This document shows, piece by piece, positions 31,617 to 43,869 of a DNA stretch of 64,000 nt. Each line of letters starts with the position of its first letter. Within the stretch, counting starts at the first letter, position 1. The notes beneath the pieces were generated by a model. That model saw only the letters and a program-made list of their open reading frames with translations. It ran no database searches and was not told the DNA's origin. The translations under genes and the position numbers were made by a program. The stretch is from Tupaia tana (Eukaryota > Chordata > Mammalia > Scandentia > Tupaiidae), in assembly GCA_026018925.1 (NCBI GenBank), contig JAKSZU010000002.1:10537662-10601661 (forward strand), given 5' to 3'.

Positions 31617-31817
31617 GGGGCCGGGCAGCGGCATAGCAGTAACAAGACTGCACCCCCACGGGAAAGGTTCTGGGTTCACGCCCCGGGACCTTCCTGAGCA
31701 CTCCAGGCATGTGCTTGAATCTGGGCTGGCTGAGACAGGGAGTGGATTGTGGTATGAGGACCCTGCCCGGGTGCCTGTCTCTCTCTCTCCTTCATGGAAG
31801 AAACACAAAATAAACTT
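31617..31817 (+). mobile_element. SINE-C copy, + strand, well preserved
   Basis: Head 'ggggccgggcagcggcatag', 'cagtaacaagactgcacccc', B-box-like 'ggttctgggttcacgccc', middle 'gagacagggagtggattgtg', 'gggtgcctgtctctctct', tail 'tcatggaagaaacacaaaat'. Best copy of this type in the window and used here as its reference. Confidence 0.8.
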
Positions 31818-34800
31818 GCTTTTTTTTCAATGGGGATAAACGCGGGGCCAGGCCTGGATGCGGTCTCATGTTTTAACCACTTTCAGACAAGAAGCCTAAG
31901 ACAGCTAAGCTTCACCATGCACTCCAGCCTTCCCGGGCCATTCCATATTCCTGTTCATGGCCCCGTTTCTGGCCGTGGGAATGACGGTGAGTTTTCAGCT
32001 CTGCTCTGCAGTCTGCCCTGTAGGGCCCCCGTCGAGCCTCCTGCCGGGCAGAACGCCCACCGCCCCCATCTCCAGACCCGAGCAGCTCTCTCCATGGCAA
32101 CCGTGGGCCGGAGGGCTCTGACCTCAGCATCGGTGCAGCTGGCGGGTTGCATTTCTGACAAGCAAGAGCACGTGAGCTATTTCAAAATGTGCTCAGTGGA
32201 AAGCATATTTATAAATCATGTCCAGTCTATAGGAGCATCCAAACCAATTTTATCAAGCTCTAATAAAAAAAATCCAATATCACGAAACCGAAACCTGAAA
32301 TGAAATGAGGACAATTAATGTTCCAAATGGGCAGATGTGCACATTCTCCCCGTTACTAATGAAGGCTTCCACACGGCGGGGGGAAGCAGGAGGGTGTGGA
32401 GCTGAGGTGGTTACGGCCTTCGTCCACTGCCGTGGCCACGTGGCCCCCTGTGAAGGTGGGCCGTGGACGGCCGCTCTCCCTGGGCACGTCACAGTGGGAA
32501 GGAGCCCGGGACACAGCTCTGGGCTCACGGGGGCTGGCGTGAGGTGGAGGCAACACCAGCTGGCACTCAAACCAGAAAGAGAGCTTGATTCGGTACAGAG
32601 CCTGCCTCCTACTGTCTCCCATCACCACGGCAACATGGCAGGACTGGCAGTCTCGCCTCGGCACCCGCTGCCATCCTTCCCACACGGCCTGGACTGCACG
32701 CCATGAAGAAAGCGTGCGTGGAGAGGCCCTGTTCGCCAACCGCGGGGTCTGGAACAGGCAGCCCTTCCCTCCTCGCCTCGGCTCCTGCCTCTGTCAGAGG
32801 AGGTGATAATCCCACCTCCTGGGAATGTGCTGACCAAACACGCTCCCGCACACTGGCCCGCCTTTGTCCAAGGTCCCTGTCCCTCTCCTGTGTCCCCACA
32901 GGCCCCCCAGCCCTCTCCCACTGTCCCTCACTAACCTTTCCACCTGGGGCTTTAATGAGCAGTTGGTTTGTTTGGGTTTGGATTTTCCTCATCTGGATAT
33001 TTATGCCCCTGACATCTGCACAATACGAGGGTGACCCTGGCTGGACCCTCAAAGCCACTCACAAGGCTGAAAGAAATAGCGATGTCCTATTCTGTCCCAA
33101 AGGAAGGCAGTTCAAAGCCAGTGGCTTGGGGCTGTCTTCACGGTAAGGAGCAGTAACTGCTGGTTCCCTCACTGGGAAAGGAGGGCCTCACTTCTGCGCT
33201 TCTGCTATCGGAAGAGAAATAAAGCCTGGTATGAAGACGCAGACCAGGGCACCCTGGAGTTCTTTGAGTATACCCATATTTCCCTGATCTCCAGAGATGG
33301 CAACAAGAAGCTGAGGACACAGTTCCGATAGGCCCAGAATACGTAAAGGACGTACAGGTGGAGCGTGGCTGCCACCCACAAGGAAGCAGGGGCATCCTGG
33401 GAGGGGCAGGGCTAGGCCTGGCTGGCCAGAGCAGACAGGCGTGTCCTCAGGGCACCTACAAAGGCTTTAAACAGAATCTGTAATATTTCAAAAGAAAACA
33501 AGTCATAAATAAAAGTCCTTTAGATGAACTTACGGCAGGAGTCAAAACTTAGTTGGAAACGCCCTTATACTGCTCGATCATTCCGAATGTGCAGTGTGGG
33601 GAGGGGGGCCATCTTTTCAGCACTAGGGCGTGTTGTGCGTTGGAGCAGGCTCCAGTGTGGCCAGGCAAGCCCAGTTTCGATGTTCTGTGATGGACTGGCT
33701 GTGAAACCCTGGGGATAATAATGCTGACCCACCAGACAGGCAAACCCACTCCACCGTTTGTCCAGTAATGTGGGTACACTGCACAGACTTCCGTGTCCCG
33801 GCCTAGCCCACTCCACCTTGGTCACCTGCTCCATTAGAAGTGGTGACTCCTTGCCATTTTGCACAAGATAAAACGGTCTTTGGCCACATTGGGCATGGCT
33901 CAGAACCAATGGGGATCAACAGCTAGAGATAAATGGGCCAGATCACCAGAGACAGGAGGCTGCTGGGGTCAGCGAGAGGCTCTCTCGGAAAGCCAAGATG
34001 GAAAGTGGTAGTAATCAGAGCTTCCAGGTCATGTAGGCAAGCCAGTGGGCACGAGAAGCTCTTCTACAAACTGCTGATCCTGCGAGCACACACTGGGAAG
34101 CGTTACACCAACTAGGAACTGACTTTGCACTGGTATGTCCAGTTTGGGAACCCAGAAACTGTGGCCCTGTCAGTGGTCAAATAACTGAAGGCACAAGGGA
34201 AGACCGTGTACTTAGGGTCGCTTGGTTATTGCTCTCCGGGAATCTCAGCCTCCTCATCCATCCTCGGGGAATTCTGATTGATAGACACAGTGCCCTCAAG
34301 GGCAGGGGGAGATGTAGTGAGGCGAAGGATATGTCAGGGCTCTGCAGGGCGGGTATGTAGGTGTCTGTCAGTAGTCCCAATTATATGGCTCAGAAAATGA
34401 GAAATGGGGCCCCTTGTCCACAGGCCCTCGACTTCCAATTCGCGAAGACTGACGTGATGATAAACACTCCGGAGCGGTTCCAGGAGTAGAGCCGGAGGCT
34501 GCGGACTATCGCGACCCCAGGAGCTCAGAGGTGTAGTGGTGCAGTGGGTCTGCTCAGGGGAGCTAGCGCGGGGGGACAGAAGCGAGCGCTGCCTCTTCTG
34601 CATCTCCGGTACCAGTAACAGCCCTCTGCCCTGTGGTGGGCCCTTCTCTACCCTCCTCTCTCTTCGTTAAGCACACTTGACCCTCGGGTTCTCCCAGACC
34701 CTGTCACTGACAGTCCTTATCTCCCGGTAAGTGTGAGGAAGCTGGGAGATCAATACGGTTAGACTTTAAATCTTTGATTTCTTTGATTTTTATAAAAGTA

Positions 34801-36200
34801 TGCCAAATGAATCCGAGCAATTTCCTCGACTTGATTATGAATAATGGACCTGGAGAGACTTGTTAGAAAACAAAGGCACTTAAATGCTTTTCTGACATGA
34901 ATCATTTATTGAAGACCAAATTGCTGGCTCTGAGTGCCCAAAATAAGTTGACCAAGAACACCCTTAGCTCTGAAATCGGAGCACAGAATACTGAAGTGCT
35001 GAGACCGGAGCAATGCTTTTGGGGTCATTATGGACTGGCCAGACCTCAGGACGTTTCATTGATAACAACAGTGATGGAACATGAAGTTGGGCTTTCCCTC
35101 TCCCTTTCTGTTCTTTCATAGGTCAGAAAGCGCAGAAGTGCACCATGCTCGGAGAAGTAACGATACTCTTCCCAGTTGCTAAGTAGAACCCAGGATGGGG
35201 TTCTTTGTTTCATGCATACAACGAGTTGCCCACTGATAAATTTATTCAGTCACTACATTGTTTGTCCATGGAGCTACCTATTCATTCATAAAATTAAAAA
35301 TTCATTGATTTCGTGGTTAGACTTAACATTGCCTAAGCACAAGCACCGGGGATTCTTACAGCCTCTTTCACAGTTTGACGGGAGTAAGCTCCATGCCCAA
35401 TAAACTAGAATGCTAAAAATATACCAGGCCTGGACAACCTCCCTCCCTTCCACCTCTTACAGAATAGATAGATGCTCAATAAAAATTCATTCAACCTGAA
35501 CCTCCAGATGACCTACAAAACGTAATCTCCACACACCCTGAATTGTTAATGGCCATGCAAAAGCGATAGCATGAACTGTTCAAGTCCTAGTGTTTATTAC
35601 AATAAACACAGATGACCCGCCAACTGATTCTCCCTGCAAAAGCCCTACAGATAAAGCCACATGATTGCTTTCTAAGTAACAGAAACAGTCCTCTTCTTAC
35701 AAACACTGCAATTGTGTGAGGCAATCTATCAAACTGACGCAAAAATACTAAATGAAAGCAAATTACCCACTTAAACCCCCGTAGGGGAGCTCGGACGTTG
35801 GTTGAGAAACAGAGTTGATGAGTTCTTTTTAAAAAAGAACCTTCTATTAAAATACAACTATGATAAAAGGAAAGGAAATTATACTTATTTAGTCAAAGTC
35901 GTGAATTTTTTGAAATTGAATTTCTTCTATTATAACAGTAATTCACATCCACTGCTAAGAAAATTGTAAAGTTTTAAAATGTAAACATTTTACCAGCTAG
36001 AACAGCCACGGATGATATTTTGGTTTATTTTCTTCTAGTTTTTGATGGATACACATTGGCTATATTATTTCCTTTGGTAGATAAAAACATTGCAGAAGCT
36101 TTTTGTTTGTTTGTTTTTAAATATAGTTGCGATCTTACTTTAAATCAATTTTATATGCCCTTTTTTTAACCTTTGGTGTGAGATCATGTTCAATTTCTAT
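31818..36200. other. Long stretch without lineage-specific SINEs
   Basis: Over 4 kb without a recognisable SINE-A, B or C, unusual in this window. A GC-rich half (32.3-33.1 kb) is followed by AT-rich sequence. No exon, RNA gene or conserved frame was recognised. Confidence 0.45.
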
Positions 36201-36700
36201 ACTATAAATATCCTTCTGGTTTTATATAATTATTACCTTATTGCCTCATTATTGTATAGTTACATTTCTTTCGTTTTTTTCAAGAGTAAATAAGGTAGTG
36301 AGTAACAATTCTGGAGTATAATGCTTTCCCTCCCACCCCAAATTTTAAGTTATTTAATAAATTCCCAGAAACAGGATTTCTGGGTTCCAGAAACAAACAT
36401 TTCAAAGTATCTGGTGAATATTGCCAAACTGCCTTCCAAAATGTTTGTGGCTACTTATATGTCTACCAGCAATACACATAAACCCACGTCATCACCTTTG
36501 TCAGCAACAATAGATTTCTCATTTAAAAAAATAAAAAAACTAAATTAACTCTTCCTACATTAAAAGTTGTATCTCATTTTAAATTGCATTTTTGATAGTT
36601 ATGAAGCTCTATATTTTTCACATTTGTTAAACCTTTGCTTCTTCCTTCCTGGCTTCTCTATTTGATCTGTTGCTCATTAATGTCTTCTGTGTTTACTTGC
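36200..36700 (+). mobile_element. Probable ancient LINE fragment
   Basis: Blocks such as 'caggatttctgggttccaga', 'atattgccaaactgccttcc' and 'ctaccagcaatacacataaa' followed by a '...ttttaaattgcatttttg' stretch recur widely in mammalian genomes as an old LINE sequence. The exact family could not be decided by eye. Confidence 0.45.
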
Positions 36701-36936
36701 ATATGCTCTTCACAAATTAAATAGAATTAAATCTTACCTATTTAGAGTGACTTTTTTTCTGATTTGTTTGATTTTATTTTTAGCTTATCGGAGCTTTAAA
36801 TAATTATCAAGTAAGAATTGTGACTTTGTTCATAATATTTAAGTTTAGAAAGGTCTTCCTTCAACCCTTTTTTTCTTGTCCTGCAGAAAACTGGTAAATA
36901 TTCACTTATTTCATCATTTTCTTTTCTTTGTTTCAA

Positions 36937-37099
36937 AGAATTATTTTATTTAACTTTATTTATTATTATTTTAGTATTTCCAGAGAGAGACATATACAGA
37001 GAGAGAGAGAGAGGGAAAGTGAGAAAGCAAGCCTCCAGGTCTAGGACTCAAACCATGGTCGGCCATGAGGGAGTCCAGCACCCTTAACCTGCCGGCCCC
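36937..37099 (-). mobile_element. SINE-B copy, minus strand
   Basis: A/T-rich tail (attattttatttaactttat), 'tatttccagagagagacata', 'agtgagaaagcaagcctcc', B-box complement 'ggactcaaaccatggtcgg', head end 'cttaacctgccggcccc' with part of the head missing. Confidence 0.88.
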
Positions 37100-37604
37100 T
37101 CATCACTTTCTGTTAGTTTATTTTGTTTTTAGCTATCTGTCTATCTAACATTTATTTTTGGTTACAATGCTCTGTTAAGCTGTAAATGGGTTCATTATAA
37201 ATAATTAACCAGCTGTATCTAAGACATTTATCTTCTGTACTCTGTTCATTCATACCAGCTCCATATCTTAAATAAACAAAAAAAAAAAAAAAAATGAGCT
37301 ATAGGATCAGTACTCCAACTGCTCATGCCACATTATAGCTGAGAAAACAGACGGCTAGGGCTCAAGGAACCAGCCCCATGACTCAGAGGGCTGGGACCCG
37401 GCAGGGCTTGGCTCGCCACAGCTCCAGAACTCCCAACTTGGAGGCCTGTGGCTTCCCTTCACCTTGGTATCTTGGCCTTCCCACCTGATGGCTGTTGCCA
37501 CTCCAAGAGGCCTTAACTGTGCATTATATTGGGTGGTCAGACGTACATGACCTTCCTGACGACCTAAGAGATCAGCCCTTCTAGTCAGTGGTTACTGACC
37601 CACA
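37100..37604. other. Unassigned sequence
   Basis: An A17 run is at about 37276-37293. Nothing else recognised. Confidence 0.4.
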
Positions 37605-37790
37605 GGGGGCCAGGCTGCAGCACAGCAGTAACACGACTGGATTCAGGTAGGAAAGTTCCGGGTCAGACCGGTATGCAGAGGCCGGTGATCTGGACCGGCT
37701 GGGGCTGGGGTGGACTGGGGCACAGTAAATCCTGTGTGGGTGCCTCTCTCTGTCTTTTTCTCTCATGGAAGAAATGAATAACCTTTAAGA
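37605..37790 (+). mobile_element. SINE-C copy, + strand
   Basis: Head 'gggggccaggctgcagcaca', 'gcagtaacacgactggattc', 'aggaaagttccgggtcag', middle 'ggctggggctggggtggact', 'gtgggtgcctctctctgtct', tail 'tcatggaagaaatgaataac'. Confidence 0.78.
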
Positions 37791-38388
37791 AAAGAAGAAG
37801 ATCCACTGGAAATAAGGATGTTTGAGCACTCTGCAAGCTCATCTATGCCAACACGTTGCCAAGTGGAAATGAGGTGACCATGGTGGATGCAGAAGCCACT
37901 TCCTGAGCCTGGCATTTCTCATCTCGTGATGGAAGTGCTCCTGATACCTGAAAGAGCGTTGCTAGCTCAGAATTTCATATATGTACATATAGGATGGTTT
38001 CTGCAGGAGAAATAAAACAGAAAGGGAATCTTCAGATTTTTTAAAGGGATGCATCACCCATTGGACATGAGGGAATAGCAACCCTGAAACGGCAGAGGGA
38101 TTAGCTGTCTTCCTAACCGGTGTAGCCCAAGCACTAGAAGAGGGATGTGTACAGGAGTAGACAGCATGGCCAATCTTCAGGAGGCCCTGTGACATTCTCC
38201 TCCAAAGGACCTATGGCCCAGGATTGCTGTCACAGAGAGCAGGCAGGGTCTTTCCAATCTAGACATTCATTTGATTAATGGTATCTTTGGTAAAAGTAAA
38301 TTAAATTCTCAAACTTTGGGGAATTCTTTAACAAACCAAATGAATTATCTGAGTGTTGAATAACCTAACTTTAATCCTGCTTCTGTTT
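37791..38388. other. Unassigned sequence
   Basis: No exon or repeat recognised. Confidence 0.4.
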
Positions 38389-38404
38389 TTAAGTTACGAA
38401 GTCC

Positions 38405-38646
38405 TGGGACCAGCAGATGGAGTAATGGTTATGTCTCTGGACTTCTGTGTAGTCGAGTCCTGGATCCGGTGCTTAAGCTCACATTGGGTACATGTGCATG
38501 TGTGCCCAAAATCCCAAGAGGAAAATAAAGGAGATGAAATTGTGGCATGGCCATCCCCCCTGGGGATTCTTGCTTTCTGTCTCTCTGTCTCTTCCTGTCA
38601 CTCTGGCAAGCACATGTGCCCTATAGCAAAAACTCTCTAAAAAACA
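38405..38646 (+). mobile_element. SINE-A copy with ~15-bp TSD
   Basis: Head 'gggaccagcagatggagtaa', 'tggttatgtctctggacttc', a shortened head lacking part of the B-box region, body 'gcccaaaatcccaagagg', end 'tgtgccctatagcaaaaact'. Target duplication aagttacgaagtcct / aagttatgaagtcct before 38405 and after 38646. Confidence 0.94.
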
Positions 38647-38705
38647 AAGTTATGAAGTCCTTCAGTGTCAAATATATTATTAACAATTAGAAATAACTAT
38701 GAATG

Positions 38706-38870
38706 GGGCTGGCAGGTGGCATGGTGATTAAGGGCACTGGACTCCCACATGACCAACCAGGGTTCGAGTCCTGGACCTGACAGCTTGCTTTCTCAATCCC
38801 CAACCCCCCGCTCTGTCCCTCTCTAGTCAAATTAAAATAAATAAAGTGAAATAAAATAATTATTTTTTAA
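38706..38870 (+). mobile_element. SINE-B copy, + strand
   Basis: Head 'ggggctggcaggtggcatgg', 'tgattaagggcactggactc', B box 'ggttcgagtcctgg', 'acctgacagcttgctttctc', 'ctctctagtcaaattaaaat' and an A/T tail. It lies 60 bp after a SINE-A. Confidence 0.92.
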
Positions 38871-39112
38871 AATAATTATGAATAATTATAAATGAATGAC
38901 TAAATAGAAAATAATTATATAAGTTTAAAAAGCAGCCCCAGCAATTTTGCTTCTTTTAAAATTTCTTTTCATATCATAATGAGACTATCAGTAAGTTGTA
39001 ACAGAAAGGCTTAGGAGGGTTGGGGAAAACAACAATGAGAAAGCATATTTCGTGATAGGAAAGATGTCCTCCATATACGAATCAACATATATAAAGTATA
39101 AGCCAACTTTTA

Positions 39113-39284
39113 CAAAACTAATTATTTTATTAATTATTCTTATTAATAATTTTCTATAGGGCACGTTCACTAACCAGATAGAGGCAGAGAGAAAGGTGAG
39201 AAAGCAAGCCACCAGGTCTGGGTCAAACTGCAGTGGGCTTTGTGGGAGTCCAGCATCCCTACCACCATGCCACCTGCTGGCCCC
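39113..39284 (-). mobile_element. SINE-B copy with 14-bp TSD
   Basis: A/T tail, 'tctatagggcacgttcacta', 'ggtgagaaagcaagccacc', B-box complement remnant 'gggtcaaactgcagtggg', head end 'atgccacctgctggcccc'. Target duplication taagccaactttta at 39099-39112 and 39285-39298. Confidence 0.95.
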
Positions 39285-39298
39285 TAAGCCAACTTTTA

Positions 39299-39831
39299 TA
39301 AGCCAAAGAACTAGGTAAGTCGTCAAACTTTTTTCTTTTTTAGAAATGTCTGCAATATGTTAAATATTCAAAACCTACTGTGCGTTTTGCCATATTGATA
39401 TCGAGTCATAGATGCTTCTCTTTTAAAAAATAAAATATCATAGATATTGAAGCCATCCCCTCCATTTTGAGGTTGAAATTGCTAAATTAGTATGTTGCTC
39501 TTCTTTTACTATATGTTTATGTATTCACAATCTATAACGGACAATGTTTGAAACGTTTTATGATTTCTTTTCTATACTGACCAGTGTTCTTGGAATTTCA
39601 TACATCGTTTCAGTCATTTTAATTGTGATCGAGTATGCTTTCGTGTGACTGTGCTAAAGAGTAATCTGCTCCATAGCGAGGGACAGTCAGGCTGTCGCGT
39701 TCTCGCTGTGGCCAGGATGCAGTTGCCAGCACTGGAACGGGAAAGGTTGCAAGCTCTGAGATACACACCTCCAGCTCCACTGCAGTATTAAACTACTTTC
39801 CAAAAGAAGAAATATTCATGCTCTTATTTAT
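39299..39831. other. Unassigned AT-rich sequence
   Basis: No exon or repeat recognised. Confidence 0.4.
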
Positions 39832-39848
39832 GCTTCTCTGTGTTTTCT

Positions 39849-40101
39849 TTTCGTTTTTAAAAGTTTTTGTCATAGGGTGAGTGTACCCATCAGAGAGAGA
39901 CAGAAAGTGAGCAGCGACCCCCTAAGCGAGGTGGCCACGTCGTAATCCCGTCTCCTCCATTCTCCTCTTGGGATTTTGGACATGCACATACATGTGCCTA
40001 TGTGCCTGGCATGATTTTCAAGTCACCATATCAAGGACCTGAACTGTGATCAGCCATGTGGGAGTCCCGCGCCGTAACTACCACGCCTCCTGCTGGTCCC
40101 C
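39849..40101 (-). mobile_element. SINE-A copy with 17-bp TSD
   Basis: Tail 'aagtttttgtcatagggtga', 'gggattttggacatgcacat', 'gcatgattttcaagtcacca', head 'gatcagccatgtgggagtcc' and 'acgcctcctgctggtccc'. Target duplication gcttctctgtgttttct at 39832-39848 and, with one change, 40102-40118. Confidence 0.95.
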
Positions 40102-40118
40102 GCTTCTCTGTATTTTCT

Positions 40119-41308
40119 AATTCTTCTCTCAAGAGTATTTACCATTTGGTATATTTAAGTCTTTAAAAAAAAGATTCAAATGTTTACCCTGCATTCCCTG
40201 GTCACCTGGGAGGCATCGTTCGATAGCAAGGAGCTCTGTGATTGGCTAGTGTTCCCGCTTGGGAGCCACGGAATGGAGCCTCAGGGAGGCCTGGTGACTT
40301 GCGTGGTTTCATCGCTAGCCTGTTCAGTCCCCACTGTCCCTCGGCCTCAGCCTGAGTTTCCTCCTCTGTCATCCCATCAACCTAACTCCCAAAATCATTG
40401 ACAGCGCAAAATAAGATGACTGATTAGAAATACTGAAACATATGAAGGTGATTTATATGAATATACCATTTATTCAACTATAATATTCATGGAGCACCTA
40501 CCACATGGGGCTGGCTATCTTTTTCACGGTTTTGTTTACATCTCTGGCACTCCCCTGTTCAGAGTGAGAAATAAGTAAGTAAGTAGCAGGGATAGATGGA
40601 AAAACACAGTCTTATAAAGCCCAAGGCACCTTCACTTGGTTCTCCCCATGGAAAGGCCATGGTTTAATAAATCCATAGGTTTACTAGGGATTGACCACTT
40701 ACTGGGATTGACGACTTACTCCTTTAATCCCTGGATCTAAGCTTTACTCTAACAGTAATTTAATTCTTAAAGACCGGTAAATACCGGCTCAAGTGACAGA
40801 ACAAAAGTAGATTCAGTACTAAATGCATTTCGCTTTCAGATAATTCTCTTCACAGGACTTCCTACTTTCTAAGAAAGCAAATCCTGGCAGAGTGAGAGCT
40901 CTGGAGACAGGATGCCCGGGCTGGAGAAGGCGGGTGTCGCGCTGTTCAGAAGACCTCAACTGCAGGAGACGCAGGCAGGGCACACTCCCGTCACTGAGGA
41001 CAGTGCAGGCCCAGCTGACGTCACACAGCCCTAGGTCTGGAGGAGTCCCGGTTCCCTGGGCTAAGCCCACAGAACCACTAGGGTTTAGGGGTTGGACCCA
41101 CAGGCCCTCTGACAAGTAGGTCATTCACTCCCTGTGCTATCCACACACACCATCTCCTCACTAATCTAGAACGTCTGACTTAGGCCTGAACAGCACAGGC
41201 ACTTGGACTTGAAAGTCTGAGACGCCTTTGCAAAATAGCGTTGCTTCCTTCTCCTCAGAGATTCGGGGAAGTGAATGAAAAACACTCGGCTCTAGTCCTC
41301 AGATGCTG
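40119..41308. other. Unassigned sequence
   Basis: A weak MIR/L3-like block 'catggagcacctaccacatg' is at about 40488-40510. Otherwise nothing recognised. Confidence 0.4.
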
Positions 41309-41309
41309 C

Positions 41310-41930
41310 AGTCGCCGTGTGACTCCAACTCCACGCCAGCTATGTATCCGACAGAAATAGGACGTATATCCGCACAAAACGTGCACTCCTCTGTCCATGG
41401 AAGCCTAGGAAAAACTCGTCATGACTTTCCAACAACCCATCATTTTGGGTCAGGAACAAAAGTAGTCAAGTTAAAATGAGCTGAGTTCATGGAAGCAGGA
41501 CTCACAACAGCCAGAGTTGGAAACAAATGTCCGCGACCTCCTAACGGAGAATGCGATGGGGTGTGTACACAAAACGGAGTGTGATTTAGCCACAAAAGCG
41601 AATGAGTTGCCGATACGTTCCACAGTGTGGATGAACCTCAAAAGCATGTGAAGTGATGGAAAACAGTCCTCAAAACATACTGTACAACTCTGCAGACGGG
41701 CAAGTCTGTAGAAGCAGAAAACAGACTAGTGGTTGTCGAGGACTGAGGGTCTATGGGGGTGCCTGGTGCCAGGGACAGGTTTCTTTTGGGAGTCGAGAAT
41801 GTTCTAAAGTAGGTAATGGTGGATGGCTGCCAACTGTGAATATACTAGGCCACTAAACTATACAGTTTAAATGTGTCGGTCTTACGGTGTGTGAATTTCA
41901 TCTCCATGGAGCTATTAAAAGACAAAGGAC
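41310..41930 (+). mobile_element. L1 3'-end fragment
   Basis: Block order is that of an old L1 3' region: 'gtgcactcctctgtccatgg', 'aggactcacaacagccagag', 'acaaatgtccgcgacctcc', 'tgtggatgaacctcaaaagc', 'acagactagtggttgtcgag', 'cactaaactatacagttta', 'gtgtgtgaatttcatctcc'. It is diverged and interrupted by an 81-bp insertion at 41405-41485. Confidence 0.85.
41405..41485 (+). mobile_element. 81-bp insertion in the L1, with 11-bp TSD
   Basis: The L1 sequence around 'ttcatggaagc' occurs twice, at 41394-41404 (tccatggaagc) and 41486-41496 (ttcatggaagc), and the material between them is absent from the L1 consensus as I know it. That is the footprint of an insertion with target duplication. The inserted sequence recurs at 43069-43144. 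Its minus strand contains a motif resembling a mariner end (tgatgggttgttggaaag). Family unknown. Confidence 0.7.
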
Positions 41931-43066
41931 AAAACGCTGGCCGTGCAGAGGACAAGAAGCATGGGCAGTCTTTGGTCTACACTGTGCTGTAGCTACGGCT
42001 GTCATGGCGGACAGTTTAGACAAAGGAAATGCATGGGCCCTTGGCGTGGAAAGAACTCAGGACTTCAGTCTGCAGGAAGGAGGCGCTCCACCTGCAATGA
42101 CCAGGCAAGGCGTGCCAGCCTCGCACAGCGGGTGCGCTGGGGGCAACTGAAGCGCTCTCTGCAAGTACGATGGAGCCCCCTCCAGCGAAGGCACTGCCAG
42201 TCCAGGCCGTCAGTAAAGTAGCGCTGGCCTACCTGGCTCCTAGGCATAGCCCGTGGGCTGCAGGGCTGCTGAGAACTGCTAACACAGGAGGTTGAACCAA
42301 GGGACACGACTGCAGGTGCACATGCCACAGCAGCTATGGCTCCATCGAGGGCACTGGGTGTGTGCCTGAGACCCGCAGAGAAGCTTCGGCAGATCAGGGT
42401 CAAAGGCTGTGCTTCTGCTGACGGGAGGCTGCCCTGGAGCCCAAGATGAAACATGAACTTTTCTCACTCCCAGCCACTCACCCGCGTGTGACCGAGGGAC
42501 GTGTGCGGCGGACTCACCATCACTAACCTCGGAGGGAATTTCAGGGCTCCGTGCGGGGAGAGGAATGACATTAGAGCTGTGAAATTAGCCTCCTGAGGGC
42601 CAACCAGAGCCTGCAGACAGATCTCCCGAGCCAGCTCCCCGAGGTAGGGCCCAGCCCAGGATCTACGCTGACACAACCAGCTCACGGATGCAATCCGGGG
42701 AACTGCCAGAAGCTGCATCTACCGAGAGTTAAGAAATCAGTGAAGGAAATGAGCTTATCGGGTGGACACCAACGATTCCACAGATCTAGCTAGGGGACAA
42801 GTGGGCCGGCGGTGCTGTCCACTGGTAGGGCTGAGAAATGTCTATTTTCCCAAAAGCCAGTCTGCAGCTGCTGACCCAACACCTCTGTGGTGCTCCCGCC
42901 CCTGCCAGGGCCCTTAGCCAGCGTGGAGATGGCTTCCCGGCTCCTCCCGAGCTCTTGTCCCTGAAACGGGATGCTGGGTATGGGGGAAGTGGCCACGAAA
43001 ATGGGGCTCCTTTCTAACACCTGTTGGGTCATCTGAAGTCGTGACACATTTTTTCCATAGAAAAAC
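41931..43066. other. Unassigned sequence
   Basis: GC-rich with open frames on both strands; no recognised exon or repeat. Confidence 0.4.
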
Positions 43067-43068
43067 AA

Positions 43069-43144
43069 GAAAAACTCCTCACGACTTTTCCGACAACCCA
43101 ACACTTTGGGTCAGGAATAAAAGTAGTCAAGTTAAAGTGAGCTG
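43069..43144 (+). repeat. Second copy of the ~76-bp element
   Basis: From gaaaaactcctcacgac to gttaaagtgagctg it aligns along its whole length to 41409-41483 with roughly eight substitutions and one single-base gap. The central block 'ttgggtcaggaa' and 'aaaagtagtcaagttaaa' are identical. No clear target duplication is visible here. Confidence 0.85.
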
Positions 43145-43868
43145 TGTGCTGGAAAATCCCAGACACTCGGGGCTGTGCGGGTAAATAAACAAGAGGTGAC
43201 AGACCCGGAGGGTGGGCAGGAGCTTCGCGACGCGGAGGGACCGACCCCGCCCTGCAGGGCAGGGGTTGCACAAATACGTGGGTGAGCGAAGTCAGGCGCT
43301 CATGGATCCACACGGAAGGGCCCACGGACACGCAAAACCCATAAAGCCAAAGTTACAAGGACACAAAGCGGACCGCCGGGTGGGCTCTGTGTCCTGTGGC
43401 GGAACCACTAGGGAACGGCAGCCCGCGGCCTTGCTCGGCATTCAGGGACCACTGGGGTAGATCCCGCCTTTCCAAGTGGGTGTTTAAGGAAAGTGCGGTC
43501 TCTGGGGAGTAAAGCCAAGGGAGGCCGCAGAGGCCAGGCTGTCACGGAAAGACAGCTCCACCGTTTGAGAAGGGAGTGGAAGCGGAAGTCAGTCCCGAGA
43601 GAGCAAACCCTGAGACCCAAGTAAAGAATTAAGACAATCAAGCACATTTAAAAAAACCTCTGTGGTCTTCTCTCTCCACTGCCTCTGAAAGGTTAACCCT
43701 GCTATTCCTCTAGAGATGGAAGCCAAATTAGGATTTTAGACACAACTTTAAATTTTCATTATGTCCTTTGTTATTAAATAACTTCATAAATTTCTGTGAT
43801 TCTGGGGATTGATATGGAAATGTCCATACATTTTGAAATTCTGGGGAATCTTTTCTTGCTACAAGATG
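43145..43868. other. Unassigned sequence
   Basis: No exon or repeat recognised. Confidence 0.4.
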
Positions 43869-43869
43869 A

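Noticed and set aside
33520..34120. Ribosomal-protein processed pseudogene, suggested by phrases such as 'gaagctcttctacaaactgc'
   Set aside because: No frame could be aligned over more than a few residues with any ribosomal protein I know, and no poly(A) or target duplication was found.
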